DNA from: an uncultured Campylobacterales bacterium
GTDB lineage: Bacteria > Campylobacterota > Campylobacteria > Campylobacterales > Arcobacteraceae
Reading direction: 5' to 3'
Length of the DNA stretch: 64,000 nt
Assembly: GCA_947494995.1 (NCBI GenBank)
Contig: CANLWY010000007.1
Location: 62,001 to 126,000 of the forward strand
Shown piece after piece: positions 19,415-27,131 of the stretch; positions within the stretch are counted from its first letter, which is position 1; every line of letters starts with the position of its first letter. The notes beneath the pieces were generated by a model. That model worked only from the letters and a program-made list of their open reading frames with translations, was not told the origin of the DNA and made no database searches. Position numbers and translations under genes: made by a program.

Positions 19415-20973
19415 GTATTAAAAATATAGTATGGCTCATTCCTGATGGGGTTAGAACTGTTAATTATAATGATCCTTTTGGTAGATTTGAGTTTTTTGAT
19501 ACTTTAGCAGATGAAGGTTTTTGTGAGTTTAAAAATATGTATACTTCACACCCTAGTACTTTTATGTCTTTTTCTTCGTTTCTTAGAGGGATATATGCTA
19601 CGAAAGTTTCTAAGACATATGGAGAGTTGAAGTCTTTAAGATATGAAGTTGAAACTATAGACAAGAAGTTGACAGAAATTGGTCTAAACATATATTTTTT
19701 GACATTTTATCCAGATGATTTAAAAGATCAAGTAAATAGTAAGATTATTGATTTTGTAAAAGATAAAGATAGAGCATTATCTGCTTATTATCAATACAAA
19801 AATGGAACTATTTTTGATGATGATTATGTTGAAGAGTATAATGAGTATATTAAATACTTTTTAGAAAATGAAGAGTTAAAAGAGCCATTTTTTCTACTTA
19901 TTCATGTAAATGTTCCATTATTTAAAGATCCAATTAAGTATTTTAATTATGATTATAATAAGTATTTTGAAGAAGTTTATCATTTAACGATGAAGAAAAT
20001 TGATAGGAAAACAACTACAGTAATTATTAACTCAGATCATGGATATCCTTTCTATGAAGAAAATAAAGAGTATAACTTTTCTCATGATGAAGCAATGACT
20101 CAGGAAAATTTAAAATCTTCTTTTTTTATTAGCCATCCTCAAATAAAAGAAAAAGAGGTCTTTGATAATACATCTTTAACAGATATATACCCTACAATAT
20201 GTGATATTTTTAATTTAGATTATCCAAAACATCTAGATGGAATTAGTTTATTTAAAACAATCAAATCTAAAAATAAAAATAAAGATAGAGTAATTAGAGT
20301 AGAGAATAGATTCCCTCTGCAAAATAATGCAAAGGTCGCTTTAATTAAGGATAATTATAAACTAATTTTTAATAGGAATAATAGTACATTTGATTTATTT
20401 GAGATTAACCCAAGTACAATTAGTGAAAAAATAATAACTGATGAAGAATTAGTTAAAGAGTATATCTCTTTATTTCATATACATGAAGAAGAGTTTACTA
20501 AGAATAGAGAAATACTTATTGAGTCAAGTAAAAAATTAAAAGATAAAAAAATAGAATCACTATTAAAAGATAAAAAGAATTTATTTATAAAATCAATTGA
20601 AAATGAATATATTGAACTTTTTATAGATAATTATTCTAATAAAGAGGATATTATTATCTCTTTAAAAGATATTAATTTGTATTTGACGGATAAGGTTGAA
20701 CAAGTCATTTTTTTAGTTAAAGAAGTGTTAAGTATTGATAGTTCTATACTAGGTGAAGAGTTAAATTCTTTATGCTTTTTTAATGATATACCTTTATATA
20801 TTATTGATTCTTATCATAACTTAGAAGAGTGCGAAGAAGATATAGAATCAATGCTATTAAAAAAGCATAAAATATTTGTACTTAAGAATAAGAAAAAAAA
20901 TCGCTCAGAAAATGAAAGAAATAAGATTAGAGAAGCGTTTCAATTAATATATAAACAGAAAGTTAGGAGTTAA
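19411..20973 (+). CDS. Alkaline phosphatase / sulfatase-fold protein, cytoplasmic
   Basis: 520 residues. The first 300 have the alkaline phosphatase superfamily plan: metal-binding Asp in LIPDGVRT at residues about 8-15, nucleophile region TSHPSTFMSFSSFLRG near 46, metal-binding SDHGYPFYEEN near 210, and TDIYPTICDIF with LDGISLF. There is no signal peptide or membrane segment, unlike most sulfatases and phosphoethanolamine transferases. The C-terminal 200 residues are unrecognised. The start overlaps the aminotransferase by four bases, and the Cj1415-like kinase follows two bases after the stop. Family members hydrolyse or transfer phosphate and sulfate groups, so this is a candidate phosphoramidate transferase; a phosphodiesterase or hydrolase role is equally possible. 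Confidence 0.65.
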   Translation: MSIKNIVWLIPDGVRTVNYNDPFGRFEFFDTLADEGFCEFKNMYTSHPSTFMSFSSFLRGIYATKVSKTYGELKSLRYEVETIDKKLTEIGLNIYFLTFYPDDLKDQVNSKIIDFVKDKDRALSAYYQYKNGTIFDDDYVEEYNEYIKYFLENEELKEPFFLLIHVNVPLFKDPIKYFNYDYNKYFEEVYHLTMKKIDRKTTTVIINSDHGYPFYEENKEYNFSHDEAMTQENLKSSFFISHPQIKEKEVFDNTSLTDIYPTICDIFNLDYPKHLDGISLFKTIKSKNKNKDRVIRVENRFPLQNNAKVALIKDNYKLIFNRNNSTFDLFEINPSTISEKIITDEELVKEYISLFHIHEEEFTKNREILIESSKKLKDKKIESLLKDKKNLFIKSIENEYIELFIDNYSNKEDIIISLKDINLYLTDKVEQVIFLVKEVLSIDSSILGEELNSLCFFNDIPLYIIDSYHNLEECEEDIESMLLKKHKIFVLKNKKKNRSENERNKIREAFQLIYKQKVRS

Positions 20974-20975
20974 GA

Positions 20976-21467
20976 TTGGTTATTTGGATAATTGGTCTTC
21001 CTGGAAGTGGAAAAACTACTCTTGGAAAAAAAATACAAAAAGAGTTTAGTTCACAAGTAAATACTTTACACATAGATGGTGATGATATGAGAGGTATTTG
21101 GGGAGAAGATATTGGATATGAACTTAATGATAGAAAAAAGAATTCAAAAAGAATTCAAAAATTATCACAACTATTTGAAAAGCAAGGTATTCTTGTTGTA
21201 GTATCAATAATGTCTATTTTTGAAGAACATAGAAAACTTAATAGAAAAATATTCAATGAATATAAAGAAGTTTTTCTAGATGTTGACTTGGAAGTATTAA
21301 AGAAAAGACGCACTTTATATGATGATGCAATAAATAAGAAAATAAAGAATGTTGTTGGAGTTGATATTAAATATGAAAAACCTAAAACATATGATATAAG
21401 ATTTAAAGAAGATCTAGATTTAGATTATATGGTTGAAGTCTTAAAAAAAGAGTGTTTAGATGTATAA
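20976..21467 (+). CDS. APS-kinase-like protein; predicted cytidine diphosphoramidate kinase (Cj1415-like)
   Basis: 163 residues. P-loop GLPGSGKTT at residues 7-15, HIDGDDMR (the APS kinase DGDxxR motif) near 32-39, and a C-terminal YEKPKTYDIRF loop as in APS kinases. The start is a TTG with AGGAG six bases before it. In C. jejuni the homologous Cj1415 was shown to phosphorylate cytidine diphosphoramidate at the 3' position. The other phosphoramidate genes lie 1.9-6 kb downstream, and no ATP sulfurylase or sulfotransferase is nearby, so I favour that role over sulfate activation. It overlaps the next gene by eight bases. Confidence 0.75.
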   Translation: MVIWIIGLPGSGKTTLGKKIQKEFSSQVNTLHIDGDDMRGIWGEDIGYELNDRKKNSKRIQKLSQLFEKQGILVVVSIMSIFEEHRKLNRKIFNEYKEVFLDVDLEVLKKRRTLYDDAINKKIKNVVGVDIKYEKPKTYDIRFKEDLDLDYMVEVLKKECLDV

Positions 21468-21915
21468 ATATCCATTAGAAAACCTTCTTCTTAATCCTAA
21501 GACTTACCAATTTAGTGACGTTTCTTCTAGTTCCTTTCTTGAGGATTATCTTATTCAGAGAAATAGTTTTCTAGTTTTATTAAATTGTGAAAAGAGTGAT
21601 GAGTTTTCTTTATTTTTAAATACAATCTCTTTATTAGAGTATGAAGAACTTTTAAAATTACAAAAAAAGTTTGAAGTAAAGAAGTCCTTTTTTAATAATT
21701 ACTCAAAAGATGTTAGTTTTATAGCATTTTTTTCTTATCAATTATCAAGGTATTTAAAAAAAGAGCATTGCCTTTCTTTGTTTAGTACTTTATTAAAAGT
21801 CAATGATACCTTGAGTTCTCTGAGTTTAGATGATTTTTCTTTTTTTGAGAGATATTTAGTATTTAATTCAATTAATATTGAAGTTGAATGTATTAAGGAT
21901 TTATTGAATGAATAA
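21460..21915 (+). CDS. Hypothetical protein in phosphoramidate cassette
   Basis: 151 residues, rich in Leu, Ser and Phe, with no Cys motif, signal peptide or clear membrane helix. Probably helical in the middle. I do not recognise the family. It overlaps the kinase upstream and the formyltransferase-fold gene downstream by eight bases each, which supports translation and cotranscription with them. A role as an accessory subunit in the phosphoramidate pathway is possible but not shown by the sequence. Confidence 0.65.
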   Translation: MYKYPLENLLLNPKTYQFSDVSSSSFLEDYLIQRNSFLVLLNCEKSDEFSLFLNTISLLEYEELLKLQKKFEVKKSFFNNYSKDVSFIAFFSYQLSRYLKKEHCLSLFSTLLKVNDTLSSLSLDDFSFFERYLVFNSINIEVECIKDLLNE

Positions 21916-22600
21916 AATCTCTTTTGTTGGTTCATGTAGTTTTCGTACATATTTTTATTTAAAATTATTTAAGATTTATAATATAGAAATTCAAGAAGTA
22001 TTTATTTATGATTATAAACCTTTGGATATATCTATGTTCAAAAATAAAAAATTAGAGTATACGGATTTTAAAATCAATATAGATGAGTCTATTGATTCAT
22101 TATTTAAATATTTTGATGCAAAGTTAATAAGAAAAAACTCAATAAATGATATGGAAAATGAATTAAAAGTTGTAAATACAGATTTTTTTATTTTTTCTGG
22201 TAAAGGGGGAGAAATAGTAAAGGAAAATATCTTAAGCCTCAATAAGTTTTTGCATATCCATCCTGGAAAGCTACCTTCTTATAAAGGAAGTACGACAATC
22301 TATTACTCATTGTTAAAAGAATCAAAGTGTTATGCAAGTGCATTTTTTTTAGATTCTAAAATTGATACAGGGGATGTTATTAAGTGTAAAGAATTTCATA
22401 TCTTGGATTTAGATTTTGATTATTTATATGACCCTTTTATCAGAGCATATTTACTCTATGATATTATAAAGGATAATAATTTTGAGGCTTTAAAACAAAG
22501 TACCTTTGATTCAAAAGAGTATTATATTATTCATCCTGTTTTAAAAAAGTTAGCATTACTTAAAAAAGAAAGAATTCTAAAAAATGAAAAAAATATATAG
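21908..22600 (+). CDS. Formyltransferase-fold protein with altered active site
   Basis: 230 residues with the core of the GART/methionyl-tRNA formyltransferase fold. The segment FLHIHPGKLPSYKG (H116-I-H118-P) aligns with the family NxHPSLLPxxRG, and IDTGDVI supplies the Asp (D153); the 35-residue H-to-D spacing fits the family. The catalytic Asn is replaced by His116. Sugar N-formyltransferases of this fold act on dTDP-4-amino sugars, so it could formylate the product of the aminotransferase at 18293. The loss of Asn means a different acyl donor, a different reaction or an inactive enzyme are all possible. It overlaps the methyltransferase downstream by 17 bases. Confidence 0.65.
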   Translation: MNKISFVGSCSFRTYFYLKLFKIYNIEIQEVFIYDYKPLDISMFKNKKLEYTDFKINIDESIDSLFKYFDAKLIRKNSINDMENELKVVNTDFFIFSGKGGEIVKENILSLNKFLHIHPGKLPSYKGSTTIYYSLLKESKCYASAFFLDSKIDTGDVIKCKEFHILDLDFDYLYDPFIRAYLLYDIIKDNNFEALKQSTFDSKEYYIIHPVLKKLALLKKERILKNEKNI

Positions 22601-23396
22601 ATTTTCTCTAAATAGTGATTATTGGGATAATCGCTGGCGTAGTTCAGGTGTTGATAATAGTAAATTTCAAAGGTTTGACTTTTATCCTATTAAGCAAACA
22701 GAGTCTTTTTTGAAGGATTATAATTCTGAACAATCTATATTAGAATTAGGTTGTGGAGCAGGAAGACTATTTTTTCATTATAGAAATAGAAACTACAATA
22801 TTAAAGGTATTGAGTATAGTAGTATTGCTGTTGAAAATATACAAAAGTTATTAGCTTCTTCAGAGGATGTAGTTCAAGGAAATGTATTGTCTTTACCTTA
22901 TAAGGATGAATCTTTTGATTATATATTGGCATTAGGACTATTTCATAACTTAGAAAGTATAGAAGATATAGAGGAAGCCTTTTATGAAACCTCAAGAGTT
23001 ATGAAGAAGAATGGAAAACTTCTTTTTTCAGTAAGATATGATTCCTTAGAAAATAATATAATAGAAAATATAATAAGAAAAAGAAATAAAGATAAAGTTT
23101 TTGATAAGTTTCATAGATATCATTTTGATTTAGAAAATACAAGTAGAATTCTCAAAAACTCTAAATTAGTAATTAAAAATGTTGAGTATGTAAGAAATGT
23201 ATCTTTTTTATTTAAATATGATTTTTTTAGAAGCAAAGATATGAAGAGTAGTAATTTTGTAGAATCAGAAGCTAGAGCAAAAGGGTTTGAATTAAACTTT
23301 TTAGGAAGAGTAGTAGATAGATTTTTACATAGTTGTTTTCCTAAAAAGTTTTCTAATTTATTAATATTAAGTGTAGAAAAAAATGATGAAAACTAA
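22584..23396 (+). CDS. SAM-dependent methyltransferase, predicted phosphoramidate pathway (Cj1419/Cj1420-like position)
   Basis: 270-residue class I methyltransferase: motif I ILELGCGAGRLFF near residue 52, IKGIEYSSIAVENI, and YILALGLFHNLES near 110. It directly precedes the glutamine kinase gene, overlapping it by 14 bases, as the methyltransferase genes precede Cj1418 in the transcription order of the C. jejuni MeOPN cluster. It may add the O-methyl group of methyl phosphoramidate. The methyl acceptor cannot be read from the sequence, and sugar methylation is the alternative. Confidence 0.72.
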   Translation: MKKIYRFSLNSDYWDNRWRSSGVDNSKFQRFDFYPIKQTESFLKDYNSEQSILELGCGAGRLFFHYRNRNYNIKGIEYSSIAVENIQKLLASSEDVVQGNVLSLPYKDESFDYILALGLFHNLESIEDIEEAFYETSRVMKKNGKLLFSVRYDSLENNIIENIIRKRNKDKVFDKFHRYHFDLENTSRILKNSKLVIKNVEYVRNVSFLFKYDFFRSKDMKSSNFVESEARAKGFELNFLGRVVDRFLHSCFPKKFSNLLILSVEKNDEN

Positions 23397-25686
23397 AGCA
23401 CAAACTCTTTTATTTTTAAGCGAAAAAATAAAAAAGTCGAAAGTCTTACCCTTATTGATTTTTAAGGCCAATACTTCTATTGATGAAATGGTTCTTAAAA
23501 TTAAAAATCAATTTAGCGGTAATATTATAGTTCGCTCATCTTCACATGATGAGGATACTAACTCTTCGTCAAAAGCTGGTTACTATAAATCCATTTTAAA
23601 TGTTGATACAACAAATACTAGCAATATAAAAAAAGCAGTTGAAGAGGTTATAATTTCTTTTGATGATAACAATTTATATCAAAATGAAATTTTAATTCAG
23701 CCAATGCTTAATAATGTAATTACAAGTGGTGTTGCTTTTACTTGTGATATAAGCACTTTAAGCCCTTATTATATAGTTAATTATGATATGTCTTCTAATA
23801 CAACTAGTGTAACAGATGGACATGGGAAAGAGTTAAAAACATATGTAGAATATAAGTATTTATCTGAAGAGAAGCATAGAAATACTTTTTTAAATCATTT
23901 AATAGATTCAATCAAAGAGTTGGAAGAAATATTAGATAATAAATTTTTAGATATTGAGTTTGGTTATGATGGAAGTGACATTTATATTTTTCAAGCAAGA
24001 AATATTGTAAAAGAGAATAAATACAATTTATCTGATATAAATTTAGGTAAAGCATTGTTTAAATTACATAAAAAAATTAAGAAGTTAAATAAACCACATC
24101 CTAATTTATTAGGTGATTATACTATTTTTGGTGTGATGTCAGATTGGAATCCTGCTGAGATTATTGGTAAGAAACCTAAGTTTTTATCTCTTTCTTTATA
24201 TAAAGAATTAATTACAAATTCTATATGGGCACACCAGCGCGATAATTATGGATATAGAGATCTTAAATCTCATCCTTTACTAGTCTCTTTTTTGGGTATT
24301 GCATATATTGATATAAGAGTTAGTTTTAATTCTTTCATTCCAAAAGAACTAGATGACCATTTGGGAAGTAAACTTGTAAATTACTATCTGAATATTCTAA
24401 AAGAAAATCCAAAAAACCATGATAAGATTGAATTTGATGTTATTTTAACATGCTTAGATTTTTCAATAAATAAGAAATTAACAAAACTATTAGAATTTGG
24501 TTTTTTAGAAGAAGAAATTATTCAAATAAAAAGTTCTTTAGAAAAATTAACACAAAAAGTTTTTACTTTATATAAAGATGATTTAAAGCAAATTGATATT
24601 TTGGAAAATAAGTATAATGAAATAGTAAGTTCAGAGTTATCTATTATTGATAAAATTTATTGGCTAACAGAAAATTGTAAAATTTATGGAACATTACCTT
24701 TTGCAGGTTTGGCACGTTCATCATTTATCTCTATGTCTTTACTTAAGTCTTTAGTTGATAGAGAAGTATTTAGTAAAGAAGAGTTGTCAGCTTTTTTAAA
24801 CTCTTTAAAAACTGTTTCAAAACAATTAATTAGAGATCTTAATATTATGTCTAAAAAAGATTTCTTAGATAAATATGGGCATTTAAGACCTGGCACTTAT
24901 GAAATAACATCTAAAAGATATGATGAAAATTATGAAGAGTATTTTTCTCAATGGATACTCAATAATGAAGAGGAAGAGAGGTTCTTACTTAAAGAGAATC
25001 ATTTAGAGCAAATTGATAAACTATTATTAGAACACAATCTTTTTATTGATGCTAAAACTTTAATGGAATTTATAAAAGATACAATTGAAGCAAGAGAATA
25101 TTCAAAGTTTATATTTACAAAATCTTTAAGTAAAATATTATGCTTAATAGAGGAATTAGGTAATAAGTTTTCTATTAAAAAAGAAGATATGGCATATGTA
25201 GATTTTAATACAATATTATCTTTATATTCAACACTTAGTTTTGAAGATTTAGAGCCATTATTAAAATCAGAAATAGAAAAGAATAAAAAACTCTATACTA
25301 TTACACAAGGTATAAAGCTACCTGATTTATTAATTAATGAAGATGAGGTTTATTCTTTTTTTAATTTAGAAACAAGTGCAAATTTTATAACTTTAAAATC
25401 TATTGAGTCAGAAGTTATTAAAGAAGAAGATATTTTAAAAAAAGATTTGAAAGGTAAAATAGTTTGTATTAAGGCGGCAGACCCAGGGTATGATTTTTTA
25501 TTTACTAAAAATATTGGTGGTTTGATAACTTGTTATGGTGGAGCAAATTCTCATATGGCAATAAGATGTGCTGAATTAAATATCCCTGCAGTTATTGGAG
25601 TGGGACAAGTTTTATATAATGATATATCTTCATTTTCTTATATGAACTTAGATTGTAGTAGTCAAAAGTTAAAGAAGATAAGATGA
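23383..25686 (+). CDS. PEP-synthase-like kinase; predicted L-glutamine kinase (Cj1418-like)
   Basis: 767 residues. The N-terminal 220 residues resemble the ATP-grasp domain of PEP synthase/PPDK: IVRSSSHDEDTNSSSKAGYY and DIEFGYDGSDIYIFQARN. The C-terminal 90 residues are the swivelling phosphohistidine domain with GGANSHMAIRCAELNIPAV; the phospho-accepting His is residue 724. The 450-residue middle lacks the PEP/pyruvate barrel and is unrecognised. This layout matches Cj1418, which phosphorylates the amide nitrogen of L-glutamine, the first step of MeOPN synthesis. The following amidotransferase and cytidylyltransferase genes are joined by ATGA overlaps, in the same order as Cj1418-1417-1416. 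True PEP synthase is unlikely given this context. Confidence 0.82.
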   Translation: MMKTKAQTLLFLSEKIKKSKVLPLLIFKANTSIDEMVLKIKNQFSGNIIVRSSSHDEDTNSSSKAGYYKSILNVDTTNTSNIKKAVEEVIISFDDNNLYQNEILIQPMLNNVITSGVAFTCDISTLSPYYIVNYDMSSNTTSVTDGHGKELKTYVEYKYLSEEKHRNTFLNHLIDSIKELEEILDNKFLDIEFGYDGSDIYIFQARNIVKENKYNLSDINLGKALFKLHKKIKKLNKPHPNLLGDYTIFGVMSDWNPAEIIGKKPKFLSLSLYKELITNSIWAHQRDNYGYRDLKSHPLLVSFLGIAYIDIRVSFNSFIPKELDDHLGSKLVNYYLNILKENPKNHDKIEFDVILTCLDFSINKKLTKLLEFGFLEEEIIQIKSSLEKLTQKVFTLYKDDLKQIDILENKYNEIVSSELSIIDKIYWLTENCKIYGTLPFAGLARSSFISMSLLKSLVDREVFSKEELSAFLNSLKTVSKQLIRDLNIMSKKDFLDKYGHLRPGTYEITSKRYDENYEEYFSQWILNNEEEERFLLKENHLEQIDKLLLEHNLFIDAKTLMEFIKDTIEAREYSKFIFTKSLSKILCLIEELGNKFSIKKEDMAYVDFNTILSLYSTLSFEDLEPLLKSEIEKNKKLYTITQGIKLPDLLINEDEVYSFFNLETSANFITLKSIESEVIKEEDILKKDLKGKIVCIKAADPGYDFLFTKNIGGLITCYGGANSHMAIRCAELNIPAVIGVGQVLYNDISSFSYMNLDCSSQKLKKIR

Positions 25687-26336
25687 AAAAAATTATTGCA
25701 ATTACACAAAGAATAGACTTTATTGATGACTATAATGAGACTAGAGAAACTTTAGATGTAAGATATTTAGAACTAATTAAAAGACTAGATTTTACTCCTT
25801 TGATTTTATCATATACTATAGATATTGAAGAGTATTTTAGAGTGTTTAAAGTTGATGGGATTATTTTAAGTGGAGGAAATGATTTATATGAATGGTTTAA
25901 TACTAAAGAATCAAAAAAGCGTGATGCCTTTGAATATAAATTAATTAAATATGCGATAGAAAACTCGATACCTATTTTAGGTATTTGTAGAGGGATGCAA
26001 GTTATAGCTAATTATTTTAATTCTCATTTTGAAAAAATTAGTAATCAAGTAGGGATTAATCATCTATTAAAGCCAAATATTAAATCAAAGTATTTCCCAA
26101 TATTAAAAGAGATAAAAAAAGTGAACTCTTACCATAATTATGCAGTAAATAGTATTTCCTCTGATTTAATAGTTTCAGCTTATAATGATGGTGATATAAT
26201 TAAAGCAATAGAGCACAGAGAGTTAAAAATATTTGGTCATATGTGGCATCCAGAAAGATATAAAAAATTTGATGAAGCACAATTATCCCTTATAAAATTT
26301 TTTTTTACAGATAAAAATATGAAAGATAGTATATGA
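25683..26336 (+). CDS. Class I glutamine amidotransferase-like hydrolase; predicted gamma-glutamyl-CDP-amidate hydrolase (Cj1417-like)
   Basis: 217-residue C26-type hydrolase. The nucleophile Cys102 is in ILGICRGMQVIANYF; the His-Glu pair is in HMWHPERY near the C-terminus; GIILSGGNDLYEW supplies the oxyanion region. In the MeOPN pathway Cj1417 cleaves CDP-L-glutamine to cytidine diphosphoramidate and glutamate. Overlaps of four bases (ATGA) on both sides tie it to the kinase and the cytidylyltransferase. A general gamma-glutamyl-GABA hydrolase is the family alternative, but the context is against it. Confidence 0.82.
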   Translation: MKKIIAITQRIDFIDDYNETRETLDVRYLELIKRLDFTPLILSYTIDIEEYFRVFKVDGIILSGGNDLYEWFNTKESKKRDAFEYKLIKYAIENSIPILGICRGMQVIANYFNSHFEKISNQVGINHLLKPNIKSKYFPILKEIKKVNSYHNYAVNSISSDLIVSAYNDGDIIKAIEHRELKIFGHMWHPERYKKFDEAQLSLIKFFFTDKNMKDSI

Positions 26337-27079
26337 AAGTTATAATATTAGCAGCAGGAGAAGGTTCAAGATTAAGACCTTTAACTAAAGATAAGCCAAA
26401 ATGTATGGTTGAATATAAAGGTAAACCAATAATTGATTATATATTAGAGACTATTGATAGATGTAATTTAAAGGATATTTCAATTGTAGGTGGTTATAAA
26501 TTTGAAATATTAAAAAAGCATCTTGGAAATAAAGAATTGATATATTATAAGAATACAGAATATCACTCTTCAAATATGGTGTATTCACTTTTTAGTGCAA
26601 AAGAGTTTATGGATGATGATTTAATTATTTCTTATTCAGATATAGTTTATGAAGAGTCTGTTTTAAAGAAGCTTATAGGAGCTACTTCTGATTTGAATAT
26701 AGTAATAGATAAAGAATGGAAAGAATTATGGGATCAAAGGATGGAAAATCCTCTTGATGATGCTGAAACTTTAAAACTAACTGATAATAAAATTTCTGAA
26801 ATTGGGAAGAAGCCAAACTCTTTTAATGACATAGAAGGTCAATACATAGGACTAATAAAAATATCAAAAAATATAATTAAAGATGTAGTGTCTTTTTATG
26901 AAAGTCTTCCTACAGATAAACTATATGATAATAAAGATTTTAATAATATGTATATGACTTCATTTTTACAATTATTGATTGATAATAGTTATGATGCAGT
27001 ACCTACTTTTATTGACGGTGGTTGGATTGAAGTTGATTGTATTAGTGATTTGAATACAAATTTTGTAAATAAGCAGTAA
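26333..27079 (+). CDS. Nucleotidyltransferase; predicted CTP:phosphoglutamine cytidylyltransferase (Cj1416-like)
   Basis: 248-residue sugar-phosphate/choline-phosphate nucleotidyltransferase. The N-terminal LAAGEGSRLRPLTKDKPKCM is the nucleotide-binding signature, followed by SNMVYSLFSAKEF and the metal-binding ISYSDIVYE, and near the C-terminus DGGWIEVDCISDL. It resembles LicC-type CTP:phosphocholine and phosphonate cytidylyltransferases. In C. jejuni Cj1416 joins CTP and L-glutamine phosphate to give CDP-L-glutamine. It is the last gene of the ATGA-coupled trio; a 52-base gap follows. Confidence 0.82.
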   Translation: MKVIILAAGEGSRLRPLTKDKPKCMVEYKGKPIIDYILETIDRCNLKDISIVGGYKFEILKKHLGNKELIYYKNTEYHSSNMVYSLFSAKEFMDDDLIISYSDIVYEESVLKKLIGATSDLNIVIDKEWKELWDQRMENPLDDAETLKLTDNKISEIGKKPNSFNDIEGQYIGLIKISKNIIKDVVSFYESLPTDKLYDNKDFNNMYMTSFLQLLIDNSYDAVPTFIDGGWIEVDCISDLNTNFVNKQ

Positions 27080-27104
27080 AGTGTTAAAAGATTTAATGTA
27101 TCTT

Positions 27105-27110
27105 TATAAT
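27105..27110 (+). promoter_or_regulatory. Weak candidate -10 box before GT-B paralog 3
   Basis: TATAAT in the 52-base gap after the cytidylyltransferase gene, the largest gap in the island. It lies 21 bases before the ATG at 27132, with TAGGAG between. A possible internal promoter; chance occurrence is likely in such AT-rich DNA. Confidence 0.25.
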
Positions 27111-27131
27111 ATAAAATAATTAGGAGTTTTA

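Noticed and set aside
19411-21467. Sulfation cassette (sulfatase plus APS kinase)
   Set aside because: No ATP sulfurylase, PAPS reductase or sulfotransferase nearby, while four phosphoramidate-pathway partners are present.
23383-25686. Phosphoenolpyruvate synthase or PPDK
   Set aside because: It has the ATP-grasp and phosphohistidine domains but no PEP/pyruvate barrel, and is translationally coupled to the Cj1417- and Cj1416-like genes.
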